NCBI RefSeq assembly: GCF_000800015.1
Contig: NZ_JUGR01000001.1
Span: 1,612,001-1,676,000, forward strand
Direction: 5' to 3'
Length of the DNA: 64,000 bases
Source of the DNA: Terriglobus sp. TAA 43
Lineage (GTDB): Bacteria; Acidobacteriota; Terriglobia; Terriglobales; Acidobacteriaceae
The position numbers were made by a program, and so were the translations under genes. The notes under the pieces were generated by a model. It saw nothing but the letters and a program-made list of their open reading frames with translations. It was not told where the DNA came from and did no database searches. Positions 51,501-63,040 of the stretch are shown in pieces. The stretch's first letter is position 1. Every line of letters starts with the position of its first letter.

Positions 51501-54221
51501 TTAAACGGTCAAGTCGCGACCGCGCGTCTTTCTTACGTCACGACCGTCGGTCGTCTCGCTGTCACGCACCATTAACGCAACAGGAAAATCATCAAGCAGT
51601 GTACTGATGCGAATCTGCGCACCACCGGTGTGTATACGACCCGTCATGCGATCCGTCCACTTGCCCGGCGGTAAGGCAAGCACCGTACCGCTCCAGTTGT
51701 TGTCCAATTTATGTGGGAATCGCGCCACCACCGTGATTACATCTTCTGAACGTACATAAGCGATCACGTGATCCGCCTTTGATCCCGATGGGAGAAGCGG
51801 TTCATACGTCGCGGACTGATCGAAAGATGCTGGACGCTCATAACGAAGTTGCAGTGCCTGCAAAATCACCCAAAGCTTGGGGTATCCCTGCTCAAAATGA
51901 GCCAGCGCAAAACGTGCAGCGTCTTCACGTGACAGGTTCCGAAGCTCAGCCAGCATGTTGCGACGCAGATCGTAGTCCACCGGTCTGCGATTATCCGGAT
52001 CTACCAGCGAATAGTCCCAGAGCTCAGCACCCTGATACAGATCGGGAACGCCCGGCGAGGTGCATTTCAGCAGCGTCTGCGCCAATGAATTGACACATCC
52101 GTCGCGACGAATGCGTTGCACAAACGATTCCATCTCGGCAACAAATGAAGCATCGTTCAGAATCCGTTCGATGAACAAGTTCAAAGCATCTTCATAGGCT
52201 TGATGGTTTGCCAGCCATGACGTGATGCGCTTTGCTTCGCGCATGGCCTTCTGCATGTACTGCTTCAACCTGTCTTCAGGAATGGGCCATGCACCTATCA
52301 ACGTCTGGTACAGGAAATACTCTGTATTCGGATCAGGGTACGGGCCCGTACGATACTTCGCGTTGACACGTGACCATCGCTTTACTTTTGCGGCCCAACG
52401 CGCAGGCATCTCCGCCAACACAGCAATTCTTGCGCGCACATCATCCGCACGTTTGGTGTCGTGCGTGGACAACGTCAACATCGTCGTGGGAAAGGTCGCC
52501 TGCATGTGCGCGTTGTAAGCGTGAAACTGCTCTATGCTGTTGCCATCCAGGCCCGGATCGCCACCCACTTCGTTCAACGAGGTAAGTCGGTTGAAGGTAT
52601 AGAAAGCAGTGTCTTCCACGCCCTTCGCCATGATTGGAGAGGTGAACTGCTGGAAACGCGCGACGAATTCGCCTTCCAACTTTCCCGTAATCTTCAATGT
52701 CAGAACGTCGCGCATGAAATCAAACAGGCCAGCATCAATGTCTGGCTTCCGCCGCTTCGCTTCTTCAATCGCTTTACCGATGTGTTCGCGATCTTCATCC
52801 GTAATCTCTTGCTCTTCCGGCGTCCACACGACATAGGTTCGATAGATATCGAAACACGCCGCAACGTTACGAATCGCGCGTCGAATCTGTGCGCGCGTAT
52901 AGTCCCGGCTATCGCGGTTGTTCTCACAAATAGCAACAAATATGTTCGCCAGGCGATTTACATCGCTTGCCAATGTTTCCTGCGCAATCTTCGATTTCTT
53001 CTCGAACATGACATCGGCATAGCTTTCCTGTTCGTTCGTGAAGTCACGATAGATGGCATCAATTCTGCGCAAACCGTTTGGATCCACCAGCAGACCATTG
53101 CAGAGATTCATGAAGTCATAGCCGCTTGTTCCCTGCACAGGCCAATCCTGCCGCAGCCACTCACCTGGCTCCAGAATCTTCTCCACCACAATCCACCCAT
53201 GAGGGGATCGTGACCGCAAACGTTCCAAATACTGTTTGGGATCCCGCAGACCATCAGGATGATCAATGCGCACACCATCCAGCACGCCCTTGTCCAGCCA
53301 GTACAAAATCAGCTCGTGCGTCTCTTCGAAGACGTATTCACGCTCCATGCGCAGACCGATGAGCGAGTTGACATCGAAGAATCGACGGTATCCCAGTTCC
53401 TGATCAGAGGTGCGCCAGTAAGCAAGACGGAAGTTCTGCGCATTCAGGATTTCGTCCAGAGCATCAATGTTCCCATTCAGTTCTGCAAGCGCTTCGTCTA
53501 TCGAACGGCAGATGGCTTCTTCTTCGCGACACAGTCGTTGCAGCAGCCCAAGCAACACTTGCTTATCGCGATGCCGCGCAAGCTGCACACTGCGATCGGT
53601 GGAATCGGGCGCAGGTAAACGTGCGAAGGAAACAGCAAGGAAGTTCAGCGTGTCAGAAGGTGCAAGCTCTGCAGCGCGCGCCAGAAGACCATACAAGGAA
53701 CGTGGAGCAACAGGAAATTCCTGCTCGCCATAACGAACTCTGAACTGCACGCCTTCGCGATCGATGTGTATTTCGCGCTTTTCCAGCACGCGACCATACT
53801 GATCTCCAAGAACCGGCATCAGCACTTTATCGCGCAGCTTTTCTTCTGAGGAGTTCCAGTCGATATCGAAAAACGTGGCAAAACGGCTGGACGGTCCATT
53901 CTCCAGAACGTCCCACCACATGCGATTCGTGCGATCGACGGACATGTGGTTCGGCACAATGTCCAGAACCTGGCCTAACCCAAGCTGTCCGAGCTTCTTC
54001 GAAAAAGCCTCGTGTCCCTCTGCCCCGCCCAATTCCGCGTTCACGCGATGATGATCGACGACGTCGTAACCGTGCGTAGATCCACTGCCCGCCTGGAGAT
54101 AGGGTGAGCTGTATACATGGGAAATGCCGAGATCACGAAGGTACTCCGCAATTGCAATGGCCTGGGAAAATGTAAATCCGGCATGCAGCTGCAGGCGATA
54201 TGTAGATAGCGGTGTGCGCAT
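51501..54221 (-). CDS. treY: Malto-oligosyltrehalose synthase
   Basis: TreY converts the reducing end of maltodextrin into a trehalose linkage. The 906-residue GH13 enzyme starts with STYRLQLHAGFTFSQA, has YSSPYLQAGSGSTHGYDVVD, VLDIVPNHMSVD, GVRIDHPDGLRDP with the nucleophile Asp, WIVVEKILEPGE with the acid Glu, VQGTSGYDFMN, GVEDTAFYTFNRL and STHDTKRADDVRAR. All are hallmarks of the family and the length is slightly above the usual 700-850 residues. It lies 171 bp downstream of the GH15 gene and ahead of treZ, on the same strand. Confidence 0.96.
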   Translation of the reverse strand: MRTPLSTYRLQLHAGFTFSQAIAIAEYLRDLGISHVYSSPYLQAGSGSTHGYDVVDHHRVNAELGGAEGHEAFSKKLGQLGLGQVLDIVPNHMSVDRTNRMWWDVLENGPSSRFATFFDIDWNSSEEKLRDKVLMPVLGDQYGRVLEKREIHIDREGVQFRVRYGEQEFPVAPRSLYGLLARAAELAPSDTLNFLAVSFARLPAPDSTDRSVQLARHRDKQVLLGLLQRLCREEEAICRSIDEALAELNGNIDALDEILNAQNFRLAYWRTSDQELGYRRFFDVNSLIGLRMEREYVFEETHELILYWLDKGVLDGVRIDHPDGLRDPKQYLERLRSRSPHGWIVVEKILEPGEWLRQDWPVQGTSGYDFMNLCNGLLVDPNGLRRIDAIYRDFTNEQESYADVMFEKKSKIAQETLASDVNRLANIFVAICENNRDSRDYTRAQIRRAIRNVAACFDIYRTYVVWTPEEQEITDEDREHIGKAIEEAKRRKPDIDAGLFDFMRDVLTLKITGKLEGEFVARFQQFTSPIMAKGVEDTAFYTFNRLTSLNEVGGDPGLDGNSIEQFHAYNAHMQATFPTTMLTLSTHDTKRADDVRARIAVLAEMPARWAAKVKRWSRVNAKYRTGPYPDPNTEYFLYQTLIGAWPIPEDRLKQYMQKAMREAKRITSWLANHQAYEDALNLFIERILNDASFVAEMESFVQRIRRDGCVNSLAQTLLKCTSPGVPDLYQGAELWDYSLVDPDNRRPVDYDLRRNMLAELRNLSREDAARFALAHFEQGYPKLWVILQALQLRYERPASFDQSATYEPLLPSGSKADHVIAYVRSEDVITVVARFPHKLDNNWSGTVLALPPGKWTDRMTGRIHTGGAQIRISTLLDDFPVALMVRDSETTDGRDVRKTRGRDLTV

Positions 54222-54392
54222 CGTCTCCTATACAGGCTGCTCCGTGCCGCGCACAGTGGCAACCTTTTTCGTTGTACTGATCCTGTGGTTCTCCCCCCTT
54301 AGGTGCCGCTCCAGCGGTGTGAGGTTGTTCGGTGCGAGGCTGCCCACGTCAGTCGGCGGCAGTCGCCGCCACTCTGCGCCGATTCAACAGCG

Positions 54393-56246
54393 TTATGCAA
54401 ACTCCAAAGCCTCGCTCCAGGGACCTTTTCCACCGCTGAGAATGGTGGCCGCGTGAGCCATCGTGAGGTGCGAGAACGCTTGCGGGAAATTGCCTACCTG
54501 ACGCATTTCTCGCATGTCATATTCTTCGGAGATCAACCCCAGCGGATTCCGTAACTTCAACAGACGTTCATACATGGCGCGTGCCTCTTCTTTCTGTCCC
54601 GTCAGGTACATCACGCCTGTCATCCAGAAAGAACAAGCAAGAAACGCGCCTTCGCCTGGTGGCAAACCATCGTCACTCTCCACGTTGTATCGGAGGACAA
54701 GATCGCCCCTCTGCAGTTCCTTTTGAATCGCCTGCACGGTTCCCACCACACGCGGATCATTCGCCGGCAGAAATCCAACAAGAGGAATCCTCAACAGTGC
54801 AGCATCCAACGCGTGCGAACCATAAGCCTGCACAAATGTATTTCTGTCAGAGTCATACCCGTTGATACATACATCGCGGTGAATCGCATCGCGAACGCCG
54901 CGCCACCTTTGCACGGCCTGCCGTAATGTCTCATCACCTGGATCGCCCGAGCGCTCGTATGCTTCGATCGCACGCGCGAACGCAACCCAAGCCATCACTT
55001 TGGAATGCACAAAATGCTGTTGTGGCCCGCGCGTTTCCCAAATGCCACTATCGGGCTGCCGCCAGATGTTTTCAAGGTGTTCGAGCATGTTGACCACCAG
55101 AGAACGCACGGCTGTTCTCCAGATATCGTCTTTGAGTGTCGGCGTGCGCGCGAGTGCCGAAATCACTTCTCCGAACACGTCCATTTGCAACTGTTCTGCT
55201 GCTTTGTTCCCGATATTTACTGGCATTGAATTCTCATATCCCGGTAACCAATCGGCCTGCCATTCCGTCAGTTGCCTCTCGCCACCGAGTCCATAGAGCG
55301 ACTGCATTTGTTCCGCGGAACCTGCTATGGCCCGCAACAGCCAGCCGCGCCACGCCAATGCTTCCTCTGTGTAACCCTCATGCAGAAGCACTAGTAGAGT
55401 GAAAGCTGTATCGCGCAACCAGCAGAATCGATAGTCCCAATTGCGAATGCCACCGATCTCCTCTGGCAATGACGTAGTCGGCGCAGCGACCAGGCCGCCT
55501 GTAGGACGATACGTCAGAGCCTTCAAGGTAATGAGGGATCGCTCAACGCAGTCCTCCCAGTCCGTGCTGCCTTTTCGTTGCGATGTCCAGTCCGTCCAGA
55601 AGACTTCCGTGTCGCGATAAGCATCCTGAGGATCGAATGCGACAGGAGCTTCCTGAAGCGAAGAACCATACGACAGCACAAAGGAGACTGTTTGCCCTTC
55701 ACTGACTTCGAAATCACTCACGGTCGTGAGGTCTTCGCCATGTAGAGGAGCCGCTGTCCGCAAAACGACGAGTTCTGGTCCCGCGATGGCTCTCATGTGA
55801 TGATCCACGCGTTCTACCCAGGGAATAGTGCGGCCGTAGTCAAATCGCAGGACGAGGTCCATCCGCATCTTTACAGAGCCGCGAAGCCCTTTCACAATCC
55901 TCACAACATCTGAATTATTCCCGCGAGGCGGCATGAAGTCGCTGACAAGAACTTCGCCGTTCTGCGTCTTCCACACCTTCTCCACGATCAGAGTGTGGGG
56001 CTTGTATCGCCATTCATCGCCGGTCACCCTTTCGTCTTCTGATGGCCGAATCTGAAAATAACCATGCTCCGCCGTTCCCAGTAACGCCGCAAAGCATGCA
56101 CCGGAAGCAAATGTTGGCCAACAGAGCCAATCCAGTGACCCGTTTCGGCAAATAAGCGCTGCCGTTTCGCAATCCCCAATCAAGGCGTAGTCTTCAATCC
56201 GAGCCGCGTGTAGAGGCTTCTCTGTTTTGTGTTCTTCCTTGGTCAA
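54393..56246 (-). CDS. GH15 glucoamylase/trehalase-like enzyme
   Basis: The 617-residue protein matches bacterial and archaeal GH15 enzymes, several of which are trehalases. It has IEDYALIGDCETAALICRNG at the N terminus, LDWLCWPTFAS, IGGIRNWDYRFCWLRDTAFT with the general-acid region, YENSMPVNIGNKAAEQLQMD and GIWETRGPQQHFVHSKVMAW, and the second catalytic Glu near EGAFLACSFW. Placement with treY/treZ and treS favours trehalose as substrate, but maltodextrin hydrolysis is possible. The start is taken as TTG 56246, with GGGAGA 7 bp upstream; the upstream frame to 56291 lacks a ribosome site. It is divergent from glgE. Confidence 0.88.
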   Translation of the reverse strand: MTKEEHKTEKPLHAARIEDYALIGDCETAALICRNGSLDWLCWPTFASGACFAALLGTAEHGYFQIRPSEDERVTGDEWRYKPHTLIVEKVWKTQNGEVLVSDFMPPRGNNSDVVRIVKGLRGSVKMRMDLVLRFDYGRTIPWVERVDHHMRAIAGPELVVLRTAAPLHGEDLTTVSDFEVSEGQTVSFVLSYGSSLQEAPVAFDPQDAYRDTEVFWTDWTSQRKGSTDWEDCVERSLITLKALTYRPTGGLVAAPTTSLPEEIGGIRNWDYRFCWLRDTAFTLLVLLHEGYTEEALAWRGWLLRAIAGSAEQMQSLYGLGGERQLTEWQADWLPGYENSMPVNIGNKAAEQLQMDVFGEVISALARTPTLKDDIWRTAVRSLVVNMLEHLENIWRQPDSGIWETRGPQQHFVHSKVMAWVAFARAIEAYERSGDPGDETLRQAVQRWRGVRDAIHRDVCINGYDSDRNTFVQAYGSHALDAALLRIPLVGFLPANDPRVVGTVQAIQKELQRGDLVLRYNVESDDGLPPGEGAFLACSFWMTGVMYLTGQKEEARAMYERLLKLRNPLGLISEEYDMREMRQVGNFPQAFSHLTMAHAATILSGGKGPWSEALEFA

Positions 56247-56406
56247 GGAATTTCTCCCGGTAGATAAGGGGTATAAGGGCAACGCAGGCAAACGCCTGAT
56301 TCATCTCCGGCATCCTTACCTGAAGACGTGCTGGGACGACTCAGCGTGATTGGATGCAGCAACGGCCTCCACGGAGTGTCTGCAAAGGACGGCAAGGAGG
56401 AATTGC
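56247..56406. promoter_or_regulatory. Divergent control region of the trehalose/glucan locus
   Basis: The 160-bp spacer must carry the promoters of both arms. It contains a small palindrome CAGGC-AAAC-GCCTG (56285-56298) near the middle left and an exact AAGGAGG Shine-Dalgarno sequence (56394-56400) for glgE. No sigma boxes are certain. Confidence 0.45.
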
Positions 56407-58539
56407 TTGAAGCCGAAGGAAGGCCGAAGCCGCGTCATCATCGAAAATGTGCAACCGCAGGTAGACTGCGGACGCCATGCAGTCAAGCGCGTAGTAGGTG
56501 ACCGCGTTCTTATATCAGCGGCCATCTATTCGGATGGACACGATCACGTTGCAGCAAAACTTCTCTACCGCCGCGAGTCAGAAGAGACCTGGCGCACCAC
56601 GCCTTTTATGGAACGCGGCAATGATGTCTGGGAAGCTGAGTTTACGGCGGATGCCATAGGTCCGTGGGTTTACACCGTGCAGGCATGGGTCGATCATTTC
56701 GGCACGTGGGTTCACGATCTGCATAAGAGAATCGACGCGCAAACGACAGCAACCCCCACCGAAATGCCCGGCGGTCCTGAACAGAACGAGGGTGGTTCTG
56801 CGACAGACGGAAATACCGTTGCCCTGGAAGATCTGAAAGCGCCCCAAAAGTCACCCACAGGAGCCAGCACCCCAGCCCCCTCGAACGATATCGCGCTGGC
56901 CCTTCGTACTGGCGCCATTCTGCTTGATCAAGCCTCAGCACGCGCACGCACTTCAGACGCGCAGACTCTCAAAGGAGCGGCAAGCTCCCTTCGTTTTCTT
57001 GCGGAAAAGAACGCGAATTTCTATGAATTCCCTCTCAGCAACGACCTCATCCTCCTGGCACTTCAATACCCAGATTTAAGCTTCGTCACTACGTACTCCA
57101 AAGGGTTTCCGCTCTGGGTGGATCGCGAACGCGCGCGATTCTCCACGTGGTACGAATTTTTCCCGCGCTCCTGCGGTGCTAACGGCGGACACGGCACGCT
57201 GCGCGATGCGATGGCTTTACTTCCGGACGTAGCAGCGATGGGATTTGATGTGGTCTATTTCCCTCCGATTCATCCCATCGGCACAGCATTTCGCAAAGGT
57301 CGGAATAATTCCATCTTTGCCGTGCCGGATGACGTGGGAAGTCCATGGGCTATCGGCAATCGTGATGGAGGCCACAAAGCCATCCTGCGTGAACTAGGAA
57401 CCTTCGCCGATTTTGAACAACTCATCGGCACAGCGCAGAAACTGAACATGGAAATCGCACTAGACATCGCGTTCCAGTGCGCCCCCGATCATCCGTGGGT
57501 TCACGATCATCCAAATTGGTTCAAAATTCGTCCAGATGGCAGCATTCAATACGCGGAGAATCCTCCCAAGAAGTACCAGGACATCTATCCCATTAATTTT
57601 GAATCGGACGACTGGCGTGCCCTGTGGGAAGAGTTATGCAACGTCTTTCTTTTCTGGATCGACAAAGGCGTACGCATCTTCCGCGTAGACAATCCGCACA
57701 CGAAGGCAATTCCCTTCTGGGAGTGGTGCATCGCCGAAATTCATCACGCACATCCTGAAGTCATCTTCCTGGCAGAAGCATTCACACGCCCGCACGTGAT
57801 GTACGGGTTGGCAAAGATTGGCTACACGCAGAGCTACACGTATTTCTCGTGGCGAACGGAGAAGCACGAGCTCACGCAATATATGCAGGAGATCACGACG
57901 CCTCCCGTCAGCGAATTCTTCCGGCCTAACCTTTGGCCAAACACCCCTGACATTCTGGTTGAATTTCTGCAGGAGGGTGGCCGGGCAGCCTTTCAGCAAC
58001 GCGTCATTCTTGCCGCAACACTGAGCGCCAGCTACGGCATCTATGGCCCCACCTATGAACTGTGCGAACACGTTCCAGCGAAACCCAAAAGCGAAGAGTA
58101 TCTGGACAGCGAAAAGTATCAGCTCCGCACATGGGATCGCAGCGATCCAGTTTCGATTGCACCCCTGATCACGCTGTTGAATCGGGTGCGTAGCGCCCAT
58201 CCAGCTTTACAGACCAACGATTCTCTCCACTTCCACGGCATTGGCAATGATTCGCTCATCGCCTACAGCAAACGAGCAGGAGACGATGTAGTGTTGACCA
58301 TTGTGAACCTTGATCCACATCAAACTCAGGTTGGATGGACGGACCTGCAACTGATGGACCTCGGCATGCCGTTGGCGGGTGAGTACGAGGCCCACGACCT
58401 TCTCAGTGGAGAGACTTACCTGTGGCAAGGGTCTTATAACTATGTCAGCCTGAATCCGGAAAAAATGCCGGCACACATCCTGTTACTGCATCCCAAGCAT
58501 CTTTCCGAACATACCGCCGCGGAGAGTACCGAAGATTGA
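56407..58539 (+). CDS. glgE: Alpha-1,4-glucan:maltose-1-phosphate maltosyltransferase
   Basis: GlgE elongates alpha-1,4-glucan with maltose from maltose-1-phosphate. The 710-residue GH13_3 protein has an N-terminal beta-domain ([20 protein letters not shown]), [60 protein letters not shown] with the nucleophile Asp428, and [11 protein letters not shown] with Glu457. About 45 residues rich in Pro, Gly, Thr and Ala (112-160) are inserted after HDLHKRIDA, where known GlgE proteins run straight into a helix. The start is TTG 56407, six bases after a perfect AAGGAGG. Its TGA overlaps the TTG of treS-mak (TTGA), implying coupled translation. Confidence 0.95.
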   Translation: MKPKEGRSRVIIENVQPQVDCGRHAVKRVVGDRVLISAAIYSDGHDHVAAKLLYRRESEETWRTTPFMERGNDVWEAEFTADAIGPWVYTVQAWVDHFGTWVHDLHKRIDAQTTATPTEMPGGPEQNEGGSATDGNTVALEDLKAPQKSPTGASTPAPSNDIALALRTGAILLDQASARARTSDAQTLKGAASSLRFLAEKNANFYEFPLSNDLILLALQYPDLSFVTTYSKGFPLWVDRERARFSTWYEFFPRSCGANGGHGTLRDAMALLPDVAAMGFDVVYFPPIHPIGTAFRKGRNNSIFAVPDDVGSPWAIGNRDGGHKAILRELGTFADFEQLIGTAQKLNMEIALDIAFQCAPDHPWVHDHPNWFKIRPDGSIQYAENPPKKYQDIYPINFESDDWRALWEELCNVFLFWIDKGVRIFRVDNPHTKAIPFWEWCIAEIHHAHPEVIFLAEAFTRPHVMYGLAKIGYTQSYTYFSWRTEKHELTQYMQEITTPPVSEFFRPNLWPNTPDILVEFLQEGGRAAFQQRVILAATLSASYGIYGPTYELCEHVPAKPKSEEYLDSEKYQLRTWDRSDPVSIAPLITLLNRVRSAHPALQTNDSLHFHGIGNDSLIAYSKRAGDDVVLTIVNLDPHQTQVGWTDLQLMDLGMPLAGEYEAHDLLSGETYLWQGSYNYVSLNPEKMPAHILLLHPKHLSEHTAAESTED

Positions 58540-61500
58540 GCGCAAGCATCGTACGTCCGAAGAGGAAGAAGTCCGGCAGCGCCACTGACCCGCTCTGGTT
58601 CAAAGATGCGGTTATCTATGAACTGCACGTAAAAGCGTTTGCTGATAGCAACAACGATGGCATTGGTGACTTTCCCGGCCTGATGGGAAAGCTGGATTAT
58701 CTGCAGGAGCTTGGCGTCACATGCATCTGGTTGTTGCCCTTTTTCCCTTCGCCGCAGCGTGACGATGGCTATGACATCTCTGACTATCTGAGCGTCAACC
58801 CCGCTTACGGTACCGTCAACGACTTTCAGGCGTTCCTTGCTGCTGCGCACGCGCGCGGCATGCAGGTGATGATCGAGCTGGTCATCAATCACACCAGCGA
58901 TCAGCACCCGTGGTTTCAGGCTGCACGCAATGCACCGGCCGGGTCGCCTGAACGCAACATGTACGTGTGGAGCGATACGGACAAGCTGTACGAAGGTGTC
59001 CGCATCATCTTCACCGATACAGAAAAATCCAACTGGACATGGGATGCGGTTGCTGGACAGTACTACTGGCATCGCTTCTTCTCGCATCAACCGGACCTGA
59101 ATTTTGACAATCCGGTAGTGCGCGAAACAGTTGCCGACATCATGCGTTACTGGCTGGATATGGGCGTTGATGGACTTCGCCTCGACGCGATTCCTTACCT
59201 GATCGAGCGTGATGGAACCTCATGCGAGAACGTTCCAGAGACGCATCTGGTCATCAAAGAACTTCGCGCGGTCATGGAGTCGGAATACGAAAACTGCATG
59301 ATTCTGGCGGAAGCGAATATGTGGCCGGAAGATGTGCGACCGTATTTTGGCGACGGCGATGAATGCCACATGGCCTTCCACTTTCCGCTAATGCCGCGCA
59401 TTTACATGGCTCTGCGACAGGAAGACCGCCTGCCCATCACAGAAATCATGGCGCGTACGCCGGATATTCCATCGAATTGTCAGTGGGGAATCTTCCTGCG
59501 CAATCATGATGAGCTCACCTTGGAGATGGTCTCGGACGATGAGCGCGATTACATGTATCTGGCCTATTCGGCAGACCCGCGTATGCGTATCAACGTTGGC
59601 ATTCGCCGCCGGCTTGCTCCACTTCTGGATAACAATCGGCGCCGCATTGAATTGTTGAATTCGCTTCTGCTCTCCTTCCCCGGTACGCCGATTCTTTATT
59701 ACGGCGATGAGATCGGCATGGGTGACAACATTTACCTCGGCGACCGCAACGGTGTGCGTACGCCGATGCAGTGGAACAGCGATCGCAATGCAGGCTTCAG
59801 CCGCGCCGTTCCCGCTAAGTTGTATTCACCTGTGATCATGGACCCCATTTGGGGTTATGAAGCGATCAACGTAGAGGCGCAGGAAAGCGACACCTCCTCA
59901 TTGCTGCATTGGACACGCAACATGATTGCGTTGCGCAAACTGTTCCAGGTATTCGGTCGCGGCACACAGGAGTTCCTGCGACCAGAGAATCGGAAAGTAC
60001 TCGCGTATCTCCGTGAGTACGAGTCAGAACGCGTGGTGTGCGTTGCAAATCTGTCGCGCTTCGCGCAGCCTGTGACACTCGATCTTTCACGTTTCAAAGG
60101 AATGGTTCCGGTAGAGATGCTTGGGTACGTACCGTTTCCCAAGATCACCGATGAACCTTATCCCGTGACGCTTGGCCCATACGCTTTCCTCTGGCTGGAA
60201 CTGCAGCCTGCACCACAGGATGAATCAGAAACTCCGTCGACGCTGGACGTGCAAACAGCCGAGCTGGTTCTGCCCGCTGGCAACCTGCAAAGCGCCATCA
60301 CAGGAGCGGGAGCAGAGCTGTTGCAGGAAACGTTCCTTCCCAAGTTCTTGCTGACACAACGATGGTTCGGGGCAAAGGCACGCACCATCAAAGCGATTCG
60401 CATTACAGGGAGCGTTCCCCTGCAGCGATTCGACGCGGCAATTCTGATTCTGGAAATCTGCTACGTCGAAGGCGATAGCGATCTCTATACATTTCCCGTT
60501 GCCTATATTTCGGCCGGACGCGCGGACAACATTCGCGCAGAATCGCCACAAAGCATCATTGCCGCGGCGCAGATGGGGATAGGTACAGGCGGTGCACTGG
60601 TAGATGGCCTCGTCATAGAAGAAGTCCGCCAGGAATTGCTCCGTATCATCGAATCCGAGCTGACGCTCACCAGCGATGCCCAAGGTGCGCTTACAGGAAA
60701 ACGCAGTTCAGCGTTTGCATCACTGCGCGGAACTGAAGAAAACATTCCATCGCGCAAAACTTCTGCAGAACAAAGTAATTCATCTCTGCTCTACGGTGCC
60801 TCGTTCATCCTGAAGTTGTTCCGCAGACTGCAGCCTGGCGAAAATCCCGACGCGGAGATTGGCAGATTCCTAACCGAAACAGCCCATTTCCAACACATTG
60901 CTCCATTCGCAGGAGAAGTGCTGTACACCCCGAAGGATGGTGATACGACCACATTGGGCCTACTGCAGGGCCTGATAGCGAATGAAGGTGACGGATGGGA
61001 GTGGATGCTGTCGCAAATCCGTCACTCAGCCGACAGCCCTGCGTACGCCAATGCAGTTCGATTGCTTGGGCAACGAACTGGCGAGATGCACCGCGCACTT
61101 GCCACGCCGACCAGCAATCCTGCATTTGCAGCGGAAACAACCGATACCGACGCTCTGGGTCGGGATGGCGAGCGTCTGGAATCGCAAATCAACATTGCCA
61201 TCAACTCATTCAAGATGAGCTTCGCGAAATTGCCCGATGCCCTTCTCCCATCGGTGGCAACGCTCATCAGTCGTCGGGATGACATGTTCACTCTTGCAGA
61301 AAGCCTCCGCCATCTTTCGGCAGCAGATGCAGGCATCCGCACACGGATCCATGGCGATTACCACCTTGGCCAGGTACTTCACACAAAAGAAGACTTCGTC
61401 CTGCTCGATTTTGAAGGGGAACCAGCCCGTTCACTTCAGGAACGTCGGATGAAACAATCGCCGCTGCGCGACGTCGCTGGCATGCTTCGTTCTTTCTCTT

Positions 61501-61772
61501 ATGCAGCGGCAGCGGGCTTTGGGACGAAACCCTCCGCAGAACGCGAGGCGTGGGAGCATGCCGCAGCAAATGCATTCCTTGAAGGCTATCGACAAGCCAC
61601 TGTTTCATCGCACCGTGCGACCACGGAAGTGGAAGCAACCCTGCTGCGAGCCTATCTACTGGAAAAGGCGCTTTACGAGATCATTTATGAAGTAAATAAT
61701 CGGCCCGACTGGATTGCTATTCCGCTCGCTGGCATACTTGGTCTGCTGGATATGACAGGAGGCCGGGCATGA
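58536..61772 (+). CDS. treS: Trehalose synthase-maltokinase fusion
   Basis: The 1078-residue protein joins two activities. Residues about 1-570 are TreS, which interconverts maltose and trehalose: [56 protein letters not shown] (Asp217), [12 protein letters not shown] (Glu259) and [13 protein letters not shown]. Residues about 600-1075 are maltokinase (Mak/Pep2), which makes maltose-1-phosphate: [17 protein letters not shown], and the kinase motifs HGDYHLGQ (939-946) and [11 protein letters not shown]. Fusion would pass maltose straight to the kinase and on to GlgE. The start TTG 58536 overlaps the glgE stop; the end overlaps the next gene by ATGA. Confidence 0.95.
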   Translation: MSASIVRPKRKKSGSATDPLWFKDAVIYELHVKAFADSNNDGIGDFPGLMGKLDYLQELGVTCIWLLPFFPSPQRDDGYDISDYLSVNPAYGTVNDFQAFLAAAHARGMQVMIELVINHTSDQHPWFQAARNAPAGSPERNMYVWSDTDKLYEGVRIIFTDTEKSNWTWDAVAGQYYWHRFFSHQPDLNFDNPVVRETVADIMRYWLDMGVDGLRLDAIPYLIERDGTSCENVPETHLVIKELRAVMESEYENCMILAEANMWPEDVRPYFGDGDECHMAFHFPLMPRIYMALRQEDRLPITEIMARTPDIPSNCQWGIFLRNHDELTLEMVSDDERDYMYLAYSADPRMRINVGIRRRLAPLLDNNRRRIELLNSLLLSFPGTPILYYGDEIGMGDNIYLGDRNGVRTPMQWNSDRNAGFSRAVPAKLYSPVIMDPIWGYEAINVEAQESDTSSLLHWTRNMIALRKLFQVFGRGTQEFLRPENRKVLAYLREYESERVVCVANLSRFAQPVTLDLSRFKGMVPVEMLGYVPFPKITDEPYPVTLGPYAFLWLELQPAPQDESETPSTLDVQTAELVLPAGNLQSAITGAGAELLQETFLPKFLLTQRWFGAKARTIKAIRITGSVPLQRFDAAILILEICYVEGDSDLYTFPVAYISAGRADNIRAESPQSIIAAAQMGIGTGGALVDGLVIEEVRQELLRIIESELTLTSDAQGALTGKRSSAFASLRGTEENIPSRKTSAEQSNSSLLYGASFILKLFRRLQPGENPDAEIGRFLTETAHFQHIAPFAGEVLYTPKDGDTTTLGLLQGLIANEGDGWEWMLSQIRHSADSPAYANAVRLLGQRTGEMHRALATPTSNPAFAAETTDTDALGRDGERLESQINIAINSFKMSFAKLPDALLPSVATLISRRDDMFTLAESLRHLSAADAGIRTRIHGDYHLGQVLHTKEDFVLLDFEGEPARSLQERRMKQSPLRDVAGMLRSFSYAAAAGFGTKPSAEREAWEHAAANAFLEGYRQATVSSHRATTEVEATLLRAYLLEKALYEIIYEVNNRPDWIAIPLAGILGLLDMTGGRA

Positions 61773-63010
61773 GTACCACCGCAGCCATGGAGATGCGCAT
61801 GGAATCACAGGTGGCGAGCAATGCCGTGAGCACGGAGACTGTCCTCTGTCTCGGATCATGGTATGCCGATGCCCCCTTTGATCATCTGCAACCGCTGTTA
61901 GCGGTGTTGCGTGAGGCCCTTGGTGATCGGGCTGCATCCACGCTGATCGCTTATCCGGTTTCCGATCCCGAAGCTTCTTCATGGCATGAAGATGGCTTAT
62001 CGCTGCAACCGTACCAGTCGCTCGCGAGCATCCACACATTGACCGTGCAAACCTCCGCGGCATATCTGAGCTTGTACGAAGTCATGCGGGCACACGACGC
62101 TTCGTGCGGCATGCTGCTGGGTGCAGAAGCACATTCGCTATCTCCGATCGCAATTCGCGGCCTGCTCGATGCCGTCCTCATGGAACATGCAGACGTAGCG
62201 CTTCCCCGCTACAGCATCGGGCCTCACGACGGTCTGATCAATGCGGCCATCCTTCATCCACTCACCCGCGCACTCTTTGGCGTGCGAAACGCCTTTCCTA
62301 TGGCGCTGGATCTTGCACTTTCCACACGAGCGGCTGAACGTATGGCCGCAGCGGCCCAACAACAAACAGCCACGGGACAACCCGACGCCCTACTATGGCC
62401 AACGGTTGAAGCCGCGGCTGCCGGATTCTCAGTTGCTGAAGTTTCTTCCGGTGTTCGCGAAATACCCCATCCAACAACGGCTGACCTCGCCACCATTCTC
62501 GGCGCGCTGACTGCATCACTGTTCACCGAAATTGAAACGAAAGCCAGCTATTGGCAGCGCACACGTCCGCCCGTTGTTATGCATTCGATCAACGACGTGC
62601 CTGACGTGAACGCTCCAGCACCGTCGGTGTCGCCGGAAGAAACATCAGAGCTGATCGAGAGTTTTCGCATAGGCTACGGCAACCTGCATGAGCTATGGTC
62701 GCTCGTACTGCCGCCGCAAACACTTCTTGGCCTGAAGCACCTGTCCCGTCTGCCCGCAGAGAGTTTCACCATGCCAGATACGTTGTGGGTGCGCATCGTC
62801 TATGACTTTGTGCTCGCGCACCGCCTGCGTACCATCAACCGCGGACACCTTCTGGGTGCGCTCACCCCGTTGTATCTGGCCTGGGTTGCGTCACACATAC
62901 AAGCCAACTCCAACGTAGAAAACCCTCCAGAGATACTTGCGCGCGCCTTTGAGGCAGACAAACCCTATTTGGTTTCGCGTTGGCGCTGGCCCGATCGCTT
63001 CAACCCTTAG
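61769..63010 (+). CDS. GT-A glycosyltransferase relative with altered metal motif
   Basis: The 413-residue protein resembles the glucosyl-3-phosphoglycerate/mannosylglycerate synthase-like group in its middle ([75 protein letters not shown]) and in its helical C-terminal part ([50 protein letters not shown]). Where relatives have a metal-binding DAD(L)RS motif, this one reads GAEAHSLSP (about residues 115-123), and the N-terminal nucleotide site is weak. It may be an inactive partner or use another chemistry. It overlaps treS-mak by 4 bp. Assignment rests on remembered motifs. Confidence 0.65.
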   Translation: MSTTAAMEMRMESQVASNAVSTETVLCLGSWYADAPFDHLQPLLAVLREALGDRAASTLIAYPVSDPEASSWHEDGLSLQPYQSLASIHTLTVQTSAAYLSLYEVMRAHDASCGMLLGAEAHSLSPIAIRGLLDAVLMEHADVALPRYSIGPHDGLINAAILHPLTRALFGVRNAFPMALDLALSTRAAERMAAAAQQQTATGQPDALLWPTVEAAAAGFSVAEVSSGVREIPHPTTADLATILGALTASLFTEIETKASYWQRTRPPVVMHSINDVPDVNAPAPSVSPEETSELIESFRIGYGNLHELWSLVLPPQTLLGLKHLSRLPAESFTMPDTLWVRIVYDFVLAHRLRTINRGHLLGALTPLYLAWVASHIQANSNVENPPEILARAFEADKPYLVSRWRWPDRFNP

Positions 63011-63040
63011 CACGTCCGGAACACACAGGAGATTTCCATC

